Origin: CALMEC01 sp964628685
GTDB taxonomy: Bacteria > Actinomycetota > Thermoleophilia > Miltoncostaeales > Miltoncostaeaceae
Reading direction: 5' to 3'
Length of the DNA: 64,000 bases
NCBI GenBank assembly: GCA_964628685.1
Contig: CAZVNM010000002.1
Location: 1 to 64,000 of the forward strand
Part shown: positions 16,849-23,307 of the stretch, piece after piece
Position numbering within the stretch: the first letter of the stretch is position 1
How the letters are laid out: the number at the start of each line of letters is the position of its first letter
The notes under the pieces: model-generated
Told to the model about the DNA's origin: nothing
Database searches by the model: none
The model's input: the letters and a program-made list of their open reading frames with translations, nothing else
Made by a program: the position numbers and the translations under genes

Positions 16849-17753
16849 CGTGTGCCGGGCGGTGTGCGATCGCCGGCGTCACCCCGCAGGCGCGCCCGCC
16901 GCTCGGTGAACGTCCGCCCGGCGGCCAGGGCGTCCTGACGAAGCGCCGGGATCGCGTCGGCCGCCGCCCGCGTCCACTCCTGCAGCGGCTCACCCGACGC
17001 GGCGGGTCCGGTGATCGAGGCCGGCGCGTACGTCTGCGAGGCCAGCTCGGGGAAGAGCCCGTCGCAGATGCGGGCGAATGTCGCCAGGCCGCCCAGGTCG
17101 GCGGTGGCGAGCGGGCCGGCGGCCATCCAGCGTGGCGCGAGCCCGTCGGCGACCGCCGCGTCGATGTCCTCGGCCGAGGCCACCCCCTCGTCCAGCATGT
17201 GCAGGCATTCGCGCAGCACGGCGAACTGGATGCGGTTCCAGATGAAGCCCGGGACGTCGCGGGTGGCGACCAGCGGGGTCTTCCCCATGTCGACGGCCAC
17301 CTGTCGCAGCGTCGTCACGGTGCCGTCGTCCGTCGCGGGGCCGGGGATGATCTCGACGACGCCGGTCTGGTGGGCGGGCTTCAGGAAGTGCAGGCCGGCG
17401 AAGCGCTCCGGGTGGGCGAAGGCACCCGCCAGGTCGGCGATCGTGAGGCTGGACGTGTTGGTCGCGATGATCGCCCTCGGGTGGCACCAGGGCTCGATGC
17501 GGCGAAAGAGCGCGCGCTTGGTGTCGGCGTCCTCGACGATGGTCTCGACCACCAGGTCGGCCGCGGCGAAGGTGGGCGCATCGATGAGCGCGGGTGGCAC
17601 CGGCAGACCGCCGGCCATCGCCGTGGCGCGCGCCGCCCCGGCGTCGCGGTTTGTGGCGATGCGTCCCGCCAGGACCACCTCGTACCCCGAGCGGGCGAGC
17701 GCGGCGGCGATCTCCGGACCCATCGACCCGGTGCCGACCACCACCGCGTTCAT
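16845..17753 (-). CDS. 3-hydroxyacyl-CoA dehydrogenase-type NAD(P)-binding oxidoreductase
   Basis: 302 residues. The Rossmann fold opens VVVGTGSMGPEIAAALARSG. The family motifs VETIVEDADTKRALFRRIE, ATNTSSLTIADLA, LHFLKPAHQTGVVEIIPG and DVPGFIWNRIQFAVLREC match 3-hydroxyacyl-CoA / 3-hydroxybutyryl-CoA dehydrogenases, with the catalytic His in the FLKPAHQ region. The C-terminal helical domain is of normal size. It is coupled at both ends (ATGA with the SCP2-like gene, TTGA with the isomerase), so it is the middle gene of a three-gene unit. The substrate could be another 3-hydroxy acid (L-gulonate, for example) and not necessarily a CoA ester. Confidence 0.82.
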   Translation of the reverse strand: MNAVVVGTGSMGPEIAAALARSGYEVVLAGRIATNRDAGAARATAMAGGLPVPPALIDAPTFAAADLVVETIVEDADTKRALFRRIEPWCHPRAIIATNTSSLTIADLAGAFAHPERFAGLHFLKPAHQTGVVEIIPGPATDDGTVTTLRQVAVDMGKTPLVATRDVPGFIWNRIQFAVLRECLHMLDEGVASAEDIDAAVADGLAPRWMAAGPLATADLGGLATFARICDGLFPELASQTYAPASITGPAASGEPLQEWTRAAADAIPALRQDALAAGRTFTERRARLRGDAGDRTPPGTR

Positions 17754-18103
17754 CGGGACTTCGCCACCCGCAGCTGGATGACCTTGGCGAGGAGCTTCAG
17801 GATGTTGGGGTCGCCGGTCACCCGCACGATGCCCTTGTCGAACGCGGCGATCCAGTCGCCCAGCTGGGCCTTCTCGGCCAGCTGGTTGAAGGCGCGGCGG
17901 TCCATGATGATCTCGATGCGGCCGTCGCCCGCGGGGTCGCGCGTCGCGGTCGGTCCCGGCACCTCGAGGCGCCAGACCGCCGTGCCGCCGCGTTCGATCA
18001 GGTCGACCCGGGCCACCATGGCGAGCTTCTTGAGCGCGGGGACCTGCTCGATGAAGCGGGTGGCGGCGCCCTCGATCAGCGTCTTGGTGTCGGCCGGTGC
18101 CAT
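17750..18103 (-). CDS. SCP2 sterol-binding-like protein
   Basis: 117 residues with the alternating strand/helix pattern of SCP2-type lipid carriers: TAVWRLEVPGPTATRD, RIEIIMDRRAFNQLAEK, then KGIVRVTGDPNILKLLAKV, whose final helix usually covers the hydrophobic tunnel. Such small proteins carry acyl chains or sterol-like ligands. Its stop overlaps the dehydrogenase start (ATGA), making it the first gene of the three-gene unit. The family call rests on pattern and not on a strict motif. Confidence 0.65.
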   Translation of the reverse strand: MAPADTKTLIEGAATRFIEQVPALKKLAMVARVDLIERGGTAVWRLEVPGPTATRDPAGDGRIEIIMDRRAFNQLAEKAQLGDWIAAFDKGIVRVTGDPNILKLLAKVIQLRVAKSR

Positions 18104-18140
18104 GCGGGGCAGTCTCTCAGACGCCGGCCCGCTGAGTCAC

Positions 18141-18168
18141 TGGACCTGCGCAGCGCTTCTGGTAAAGT
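18141..18168 (+). promoter_or_regulatory. Candidate sigma-70-type promoter for rpmG-secE-nusG
   Basis: TGGACC (18141-18146) and TAAAGT (18163-18168) are separated by 16 bp and sit 35 bp upstream of the rpmG start. The -10 box is close to consensus. This is the only AT-rich hexamer in the gap between the divergent SCP2-like gene and rpmG. It is not experimentally supported. Confidence 0.5.
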
Positions 18169-18202
18169 CCATCGGCCCGTCACCGGACTGGAGGATTGAC
18201 CC

Positions 18203-18367
18203 GTGGGCAAGACCGGCCAGCGGATCGCCGTGACACTCGCGTGTCAAGACTGCAAGCGACGCAACTATCAGAGCAACAAGAGCAGGCGCAACACGCCCGA
18301 CCGCGTCGAGCTCAACAAGTACTGCCGCTGGTGTGGCAAGCACACCGCGCACAAAGAGACGAGGTAG
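18203..18367 (+). CDS. rpmG: 50S ribosomal protein L33 (zinc-ribbon form)
   Basis: 54 residues from GTG 18203, with the L33 pattern GKTGQRIAVTLACQDCKRRN, then SRRNTPDRVELNKYCRWCGK. The two CxxC pairs (CQDC, CRWC) are the zinc-binding form of L33. GGAGG lies 9 nt ahead of the start. It sits at the head of the rpmG, tRNA-Trp, secE, nusG series that is usual for actinobacteria and other phyla. Confidence 0.95.
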   Translation: MGKTGQRIAVTLACQDCKRRNYQSNKSRRNTPDRVELNKYCRWCGKHTAHKETR

Positions 18368-18380
18368 CGAGACCCATCCG

Positions 18381-18453
18381 AGGGTCGTAGCTCAACTGGT
18401 AGAGCACCGGTCTCCAAAACCGGGGGTTGGGGGTTCGAGTCCCTCCGGCCCTG
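18381..18453 (+). tRNA. tRNA-Trp (anticodon CCA)
   Basis: A complete cloverleaf. The acceptor AGGGTCG pairs with CGGCCCT (one G-T pair), the D arm is GCTC/GAGC, and the anticodon stem CCGGT/ACCGG encloses CTCCAAA with anticodon CCA at 18414-18416. The T arm contains TTCGAGT. The discriminator base is G, as expected for tRNA-Trp. CCA is not encoded. It is probably co-transcribed with rpmG and secE. Confidence 0.96.
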
Positions 18454-18474
18454 CCTCATCGACACCCATCACCA

Positions 18475-18825
18475 ATGGCACGTAACCGCGACAAGAACTC
18501 CGGCGCCGAGGGCGCCGCCGCAGAGGCCTCCGCCGGCAGGGCGAAGGGCTCCGGGCGTCCGGCGCCGACATCGGCGCGGGCACGTCCGACCCCCGGCGGC
18601 AAGAAGCAGAAGTCCGGCAGCTACACGAAGGACGTCCAGACGGGGCGTCAGCGGCGGTTCATCTCCGAGGTCGTCTCGGAGATGAAGAAGGTCAGCTGGC
18701 CAACGCGCACCGAGCTGATGCAGGCAACCGTCGTCGTGCTCATCGCTGTGGCGATCATGGCGGCGTTCCTCGGTGGCGCCGACCAGGTGTCCGAGCGCAT
18801 CACCGACTGGATCTTCCCGAAGTAA
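18475..18825 (+). CDS. secE: Preprotein translocase subunit SecE
   Basis: 116 residues. The conserved SecE block is RRFISEVVSEMKKVSWPTRTELMQATVVVLIAVAI split by the membrane interface: the amphipathic helix with KKVSWPT at about 70-76 and one transmembrane helix after it. The N-terminal 50 residues are a basic, Pro/Gly-rich extension (GKKQKSGSYTK), common in actinobacterial SecE. SecE clamps SecY in the translocon. It lies 22 nt after tRNA-Trp and 13 nt before nusG. Confidence 0.96.
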   Translation: MARNRDKNSGAEGAAAEASAGRAKGSGRPAPTSARARPTPGGKKQKSGSYTKDVQTGRQRRFISEVVSEMKKVSWPTRTELMQATVVVLIAVAIMAAFLGGADQVSERITDWIFPK

Positions 18826-18838
18826 GCGAAAGGCCCGC

Positions 18839-19363
18839 GTGTTCCACTGGTACGTCATCAACACCTATTCCGGCCACGAGGCCAAGGTCAAGCACAACCT
18901 GCAGCACAGGATCCTGTCTGCGGGTCAGGGCCACATGGTGCGTCAGATCGTCATCCCGACCGAGCAGGTCGTCGAGACGAAGGACGGCCAGAAGGTGCAG
19001 TCCGAACGCCGCGTGCTGCCGGGCTACGTGCTGGTCCAGATGGAGATGACCGACGACTCCTGGTCGCTCGTCAAGAACACCCCGGGCGTCACCGGGTTCG
19101 TGGGCGCCGCCAACACGCCGGCGCCGCTCTCGCGTGAGGAGGTCGACCATCTGCTCCGCGTGCCGACCGAGCAGAAGACCCGCACCCGTGCGGACTTCGA
19201 GGTCGGGGAGACGGTCAAGGTCATCGCCGGGCCGCTGTCGGACTTCTCGGGTGAGATCGCCGAGATCAACCCCGAGCAGGGTCGCCTCAAGGTGCTGGTC
19301 AGCATCTTCGGCCGCGAGACGCCCGCCGAGCTCAACTTCGACCAGGTGAAGAAGCTCTCCTGA
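18839..19363 (+). CDS. nusG: Transcription elongation/antitermination factor NusG
   Basis: 174 residues from GTG 18839 (GAAAGG 6 nt upstream). The NGN domain starts FHWYVINTYSGHEAKVKHNL and includes RVLPGYVLVQMEM and VKNTPGVTGFVG. The C-terminal KOW domain is FEVGETVKVIAGPLSDFSG, then EINPEQGRLKVLVSIFGRE. NusG binds the RNA polymerase clamp and couples it to the ribosome or Rho. The length is typical, without the long acidic N-terminus of some actinobacteria. Confidence 0.97.
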   Translation: MFHWYVINTYSGHEAKVKHNLQHRILSAGQGHMVRQIVIPTEQVVETKDGQKVQSERRVLPGYVLVQMEMTDDSWSLVKNTPGVTGFVGAANTPAPLSREEVDHLLRVPTEQKTRTRADFEVGETVKVIAGPLSDFSGEIAEINPEQGRLKVLVSIFGRETPAELNFDQVKKLS

Positions 19364-19404
19364 GAAACCCGCGCCCGTCCCGGGCGCTCGATCGAGGAAC
19401 ACGA

Positions 19405-19830
19405 ATGGCCAAGAAGGTCACGCAAGTCGTCAAGCTGCAGATCCCGGGCGGGCAGGCCACGCCGGCTCCGCCGGTGGGTCCTGCGCTCGGTGGCGCGGGC
19501 ATCAACATCCCGGAGTTCTGCAAGGCGTTCAACGAGCGCACGCAGGCCAACCAGGGCACCGTCATCCCGGTCGAGATCTCGGTCTTCGAGGACCGCTCGT
19601 TCACCTTCATCACCAAGACCCCGCCGGCCGCCGTGCTGATCAAGCAGGCGCTCAGCATCAACAAGGGGTCGGCCGAGCCGCACAAGACGAAGGTCGCCGA
19701 GCTCACCCAGGACCAGCTGCGGCAGATCGCCGAGACGAAGCTGCCCGACCTCAACGCAAACGACATCGATGCGGCGATGCGGATCATCGCCGGGACCGCG
19801 CGCAGCATGGGCGTGACGGTCGCCAGGTAG
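19405..19830 (+). CDS. rplK: 50S ribosomal protein L11
   Basis: 141 residues with the canonical KLQIPGGQATPAPPVGPALG near residue 10 and the C-terminal rRNA-binding domain ending in ANDIDAAMRIIAGTARSMGV. L11 binds the GTPase-associated centre of 23S rRNA and, with L10/L12, recruits elongation factors such as the EF-G encoded at 56.1 kb. GAGGAACACGA precedes the ATG. It is 41 nt after nusG and 19 nt before rplA. Confidence 0.98.
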   Translation: MAKKVTQVVKLQIPGGQATPAPPVGPALGGAGINIPEFCKAFNERTQANQGTVIPVEISVFEDRSFTFITKTPPAAVLIKQALSINKGSAEPHKTKVAELTQDQLRQIAETKLPDLNANDIDAAMRIIAGTARSMGVTVAR

Positions 19831-19849
19831 GACGAGGAGCACCAGCCAC

Positions 19850-20566
19850 ATGCCCAAGCACGGAAAGAAGTACCGCCAGGCCAAGGCCCTCATCGAGCCC
19901 GGCGTGCTGCACAGCCCCAAGGACGCCGTCAAGATCCTCAAGCAGCAGGATCTGACGCGGTTCGACGCCACCGTGGAGATCCACTTCCGCCTCGGCGTCA
20001 ACGTCCGTCACGCCGACCAGCAGCTGCGCGGCACGATCGCGCTGCCGCACGGCACCGGTCGCACCGTCAGCGTCGCGGTCTTCGCCGAGGGCGACAAGGC
20101 GCGCGAGGCCGAGGCCGCGGGTGCCGAGGTGGTCGGCGGCGCCGACCTGGCCAAGCGCATCTCCGAGGGCTTCATGGACTTCGACATCGTCATCGCGACG
20201 CCGGACATGATGGGTGAGGTCGGCAAGCTCGGTCGCGTGCTCGGCCCCGCCGGCAAGATGCCGAACCCCAAGACCGGCACGGTCACGTTCGACATCGCGA
20301 AGGCCGTCGAGGACGTCAAGGGCGGCAAGGTCGAGTACCGCACGGACCGCACCGGCATCGTGCACCTCGGCATCGGCAAGCACTCGTTCAGCGAGGAGCA
20401 GCTCGTCGAGAACTACAAGGCCGTGCTCGACGAGATCCTGCGCGCCAAGCCCGCCGCCGCCAAGGGGCGCTACATCCGGTCGATCACGCTGACCCACACG
20501 ATGGGCCCCGGCATTCCGATCGACTCCAGCATCACCGAGGACCTGCTCTCGGAGGCGGCCGCCTAG
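19850..20566 (+). CDS. rplA: 50S ribosomal protein L1
   Basis: 238 residues of normal length, starting MPKHGKKYRQAKALIEPG. The L1 signatures GRVLGPAGKMPNPKTGTV and VEYRTDRTGIVHLGIGK are complete, including the central domain (about 70-160). L1 forms the mobile stalk at the ribosome exit site and in many bacteria represses its own operon. A GAGGAG site precedes the ATG. Confidence 0.98.
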   Translation: MPKHGKKYRQAKALIEPGVLHSPKDAVKILKQQDLTRFDATVEIHFRLGVNVRHADQQLRGTIALPHGTGRTVSVAVFAEGDKAREAEAAGAEVVGGADLAKRISEGFMDFDIVIATPDMMGEVGKLGRVLGPAGKMPNPKTGTVTFDIAKAVEDVKGGKVEYRTDRTGIVHLGIGKHSFSEEQLVENYKAVLDEILRAKPAAAKGRYIRSITLTHTMGPGIPIDSSITEDLLSEAAA

Positions 20567-20579
20567 CCGGCGCCACATC

Positions 20580-20738
20580 ACACACTTCGGGTCGATCGAA
20601 GACCCACGGGGGCGGCGGCGACGTCGCCTGAAACCGGCCGGTGACGGCCACCCGTGAGAGATCGGCGAACGAGTATCCGCCTGCGGATGCCCTCGTGTCG
20701 TCGCTCTCGCGGAAGGAACGACATGAGGAGGTGAACAA
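20580..20738 (+). ncRNA. rplJ leader (L10-leader-like) with Shine-Dalgarno-sequestering hairpin
   Basis: The 172 nt between rplA and rplJ contain no gene but several strong helices. ATCCG (20675-20679) pairs with CGGAT (20684-20688). CCTCGTGTCGT (20691-20701) pairs over 11 bp, with one G-U pair, with ACGACATGAGG (20718-20728), and this second arm covers half of the rplJ ribosome-binding site AGGAGG (20726-20731). Autogenous L10 leaders are known upstream of rplJL in many bacteria. I infer the same role here, but the kink-turn consensus was not matched base by base. Confidence 0.65.
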
Positions 20739-21531
20739 CTGAACCGCGAAGAGAAAGCACAGGTGATCGCCGACGTGGCGGAGCGCCTGGAGCGGACCGG
20801 CACCGTGGTCGCCGCGGACTTCCGTGGCCTCAGCGTCGCCGCACTCGCAGAGCTGCGAGGCAAGCTGCGCGAGGCGGACGCCGAGATGACCGTGGTCAAG
20901 AACACGCTCAGCAAGCGGGCCGCCGATCAGGTGGGCCGTGACGCGCTCGTGCCGTACCTCACCGGTCCCACGGGACTGGTGTGGATGAACGGTGACCCGG
21001 CCGCGGCCGCGAAGGTGCTCTCGGATTTCGCCAAGGAGCACGAGCAGTTCTCCATGCGTGGCGGGACCCTGGACGGCGATGACATGCCGCTGGACGCCCT
21101 CACCAAGCTGGCGGCGCTTCCGAGTCGCGAGGTCCTCCTCGCAAAGCTGGCGGGTGGCATCGCCGCACCGCTCACCGGTCTCGCCGGTGGCCTGCAGTCG
21201 CTGATCTCGACGATGGCCCGCACCCTTGCGGCCGTTCAGGTGTCAGGTCAGTTGAGCGAAGGTGGTGCCGCGGCTCCGGCNNNNNNNNNNNNNNNNNNNN
21301 NNNNNNNNNNNNNNNNNNNNNNNNNNNNNNNNNNNNNNNNNNNNNNNNNNNNNNNNNNNNNNNNNNNNNNNNNNNNNNNNTGCTGAGGCTGAGGCTCCGG
21401 CTGCTGAGGCTGAGGCTCCGGCTGCTGAGGCTGAGGCTCCGGCTGCTGAGGCTGAGACCCCCGAGACATCCGATGACGCCGCGCCCGAGGGTGACGGCCA
21501 GACAGAAACCCCTGAAGCTGAAACGGAGTGA
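20739..21531 (+). CDS. rplJ: 50S ribosomal protein L10, interrupted by an assembly gap
   Basis: The frame LNREEKAQVIADVAERLERT matches the L10 N-terminus (usual MNREEK) only if translation starts at CTG 20739, which lies 7 nt after a perfect AGGAGG. The next possible start, GTG 20763, would remove conserved residues. The L10 core runs through VAADFRGLSVAALAELRGK and VKNTLSKRAADQ to about residue 175. After that the sequence enters 100 N and resumes as an (AAEAEAP) repeat and an acidic tail ending ETPEAETE before TGA 21529-21531. The frames on either side do not match across 100 bases, so the true gap length differs. L10 anchors the L12 stalk encoded next. Confidence 0.85.
21281..21380. other. 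Assembly gap (100 N) inside rplJ
   Basis: Exactly one hundred N are placed between GCGGCTCCGGC and the GCTGAGGCT repeat. The round number and the frame mismatch across it indicate a gap of unknown size, probably caused by collapse of the 21-bp repeat that follows. Confidence 0.95.
21381..21456. repeat. 21-bp tandem repeat encoding AAEAEAP in the L10 tail
   Basis: GCTGCTGAGGCTGAGGCTCCG repeats exactly: one partial copy at 21382, full copies at 21400 and 21421, and a partial at 21442. It uses GCT and GAG almost exclusively, while neighbouring genes prefer GCC and GCG for alanine, which suggests recent expansion. The array probably extends into the gap. Confidence 0.9.
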
Positions 21532-21534
21532 CGA

Positions 21535-21927
21535 ATGGCAATGACGACTGAAGAGTGGATCGAGGAGCTCAAGGGGATTTCCGTCCTGGAGCTCTCCGAG
21601 CGCATCAAGGCGATCGAGGAGGCCTTCGGCGTGACCGCCGCGGCTCCCGTCGCGGCGGCTGCCGCCCCCGGTGGCGGCGGTGGCGACGCCGGTGATGGCG
21701 GCGGTGCGGCCGAGCAGGACAGCTTCACCGTTGTCCTCGAGTCCGCCGGCGACAAGAAGATCCCGGTGATCAAGGTGGTCCGTCAGATCACCGGCCTGGG
21801 CCTGAAGGAGGCCAAGGACCTGGTCGACGGTGCCCCCGGCAACATCAAGGAGGGCGTCGCCAAGGAGGAGGCCGAGAAGATGAAGGCCGACCTCGAGGAG
21901 GCCGGCGCGTCGGTGACCCTCAAGTAG
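21535..21927 (+). CDS. rplL: 50S ribosomal protein L7/L12
   Basis: 130 residues. The N-terminal dimerisation helices are EEWIEELKGISVLELSERIK, followed by an Ala/Gly-rich hinge (VAAAAAPGGGGGDAGDGGG). The C-terminal domain begins SFTVVLESAGDKKIPVIKVV and includes GLGLKEAKDLVDGAP, the factor-binding face. ATG 21535 is used; MTTEEW at 21541 is equally possible. It follows rplJ by 3 nt, as usual, and is followed by a strong terminator. Confidence 0.97.
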   Translation: MAMTTEEWIEELKGISVLELSERIKAIEEAFGVTAAAPVAAAAAPGGGGGDAGDGGGAAEQDSFTVVLESAGDKKIPVIKVVRQITGLGLKEAKDLVDGAPGNIKEGVAKEEAEKMKADLEEAGASVTLK

Positions 21928-21985
21928 TTCCCATCGACCCGACCGGGTCGAAGCGCACCGGTCACGGCCGGTCGCCGCAGGTCCA

Positions 21986-22018
21986 CGGTGCCCCGGTACT
22001 TCGGTACGCGGGGCACCG
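21986..22018 (+). terminator. Terminator hairpin after rplL
   Basis: CGGTGCCCC-G-GTAC (21986-21999) pairs with GTAC-GC-GGGGCACCG (22004-22018) around a UUCG tetraloop, with a single bulged base. It lies 59 nt past the rplL stop. The following GCATTTCG has only a short T run. It separates the ribosomal cluster from the accessory block. Confidence 0.75.
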
Positions 22019-22230
22019 CGCATTTCGGGCTCGTATCGGTCACGCCGCTTTGTCGCCATCACCGGTCCGGACCTTGGGGAGTCACTCTGTCGATCCACCC
22101 GGTGGGGTCCGAACACGGTCCCAGGTCGTCCACCTCACGCCCGTGGGGAACCTGGGGCACGACCTCGCCCGCGCGCAGCCCCGCCCGATCACAGCCCGCC
22201 GGCGTGAAATCCAATCGGGCGTTCGCAGCC

Positions 22231-22244
22231 GTTCAATTGGAACG
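22231..22244. promoter_or_regulatory. Isolated copy of the GTTCAATTGGAC motif
   Basis: GTTCAATTGGAACG matches the motif repeated seven times at 11663-12018. Here it lies 78 nt upstream of the CxxC/CxxH-protein gene (22322), a position compatible with a regulatory role. The rest of 21928-22321 holds only the rplL terminator. Confidence 0.4.
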
Positions 22245-22321
22245 AAGGCGTCACACTTTGGTTCGCAGGCTGTGACGAATAGGTCTGGTTGCGTGACAGG
22301 GTGGTGGGGCAGGATCGTTCC

Positions 22322-23209
22322 ATGAGCACCTCGCGGAAGCGGCGTACCCGCCGCAAGCAGCGGCGGCATCGTCCCGCCCCCGACATGACCGGAGCACCCG
22401 GCCCGTCTGAACCGGCGGCATCCCTGTCCGCCGCCACCGGTGCACCCGATCCGCCATCCGTGGTCGGCGCGTCCGTCATCGACGCGGCCGCCGGCCCGGA
22501 GCCGATCGACGTGGCCGACCTGGCGTGCGTCATCTGCGGTGATCGGAACCGGGTTCGCGCGTTCCACATGACCCATGGCGTCGTCGTGGTCCTCTGCGAC
22601 ACCCATCGCGCGGACCGCTACCTGCGCCGCGGAGGCGGCCGCGCGTTCACCGACCGGCTGGAGCGCATCTGGCGGGCCCACGGGATGGCGACGGCCGCCC
22701 GGCTGGGTGCACTGCGCACACACCGCCGCCGATGCACTCCGCCGGATCGCTCGCGATGTCCCGGGAGCTACAGCTGGCCGGGGCTGCGGGCGGAGGCCGA
22801 GGGACGATTCGCGCGCGGCGACGATCCGGATGCGGTGATCGGCGAACTGCGGGTGCGTCACGCAGACGACCATGCGACCGCACCGTCCGTGCAGACGATG
22901 CGTCGCTGGTTCCGGGAGGCGCGCTGGCTGGACGACGACGCTCGTCGCCCCGGATCACGGGTGGCCGGCCGACGCCGCGGCCGTCGGCGAACGGCGATGG
23001 TTCGGTCTCACCGCGGGGCGTCGCCTTCGGCGCCGAAACGCACGTGGTACACCCCGAGCGGCAAGCCGCCGTGGCCGTTCCGTTATGCGTCCCTACCCGG
23101 GATGAGCATGGACTTCCTCCACCCGTGGGGCGCGATCTTCTTCGACATGTCCCGACGAGAACCCGATGAGGACGACTTCGGCACCCGATGGATCCACGGC
23201 TCGGCATGA
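22322..23209 (+). CDS. Unknown protein with a putative CxxC/CxxH zinc site
   Basis: 295 residues. The first 20 are very basic (RKRRTRRKQRRHR), followed by a low-complexity Pro/Ala section to about residue 65. A compact domain then begins ADLACVICGDRNRVRAFH and continues VVVLCDTHRADRYL, giving C-x2-C and C-x2-H spaced by about 22 residues, as in treble-clef zinc sites. Further on, HATAPSVQTMRRWFREARW looks like the recognition part of a helix-turn-helix. The C-terminus has aromatic stretches (GKPPWPFRYASLPGM, FLHPWGAIFFDM). I do not know this family; DNA or RNA binding is a reasonable guess. It is the first gene after the ribosomal cluster. Confidence 0.65.
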   Translation: MSTSRKRRTRRKQRRHRPAPDMTGAPGPSEPAASLSAATGAPDPPSVVGASVIDAAAGPEPIDVADLACVICGDRNRVRAFHMTHGVVVVLCDTHRADRYLRRGGGRAFTDRLERIWRAHGMATAARLGALRTHRRRCTPPDRSRCPGSYSWPGLRAEAEGRFARGDDPDAVIGELRVRHADDHATAPSVQTMRRWFREARWLDDDARRPGSRVAGRRRGRRRTAMVRSHRGASPSAPKRTWYTPSGKPPWPFRYASLPGMSMDFLHPWGAIFFDMSRREPDEDDFGTRWIHGSA

Positions 23210-23307
23210 CGGGCGGGAGTCGGGTTCGCCCGGCTGACAGGTGATCCCCGTGTAAGGGTTCGTCCGCGGCACTCGCTTCCATCCGCGCGATCTGGTTCAC
23301 TCCCGCG

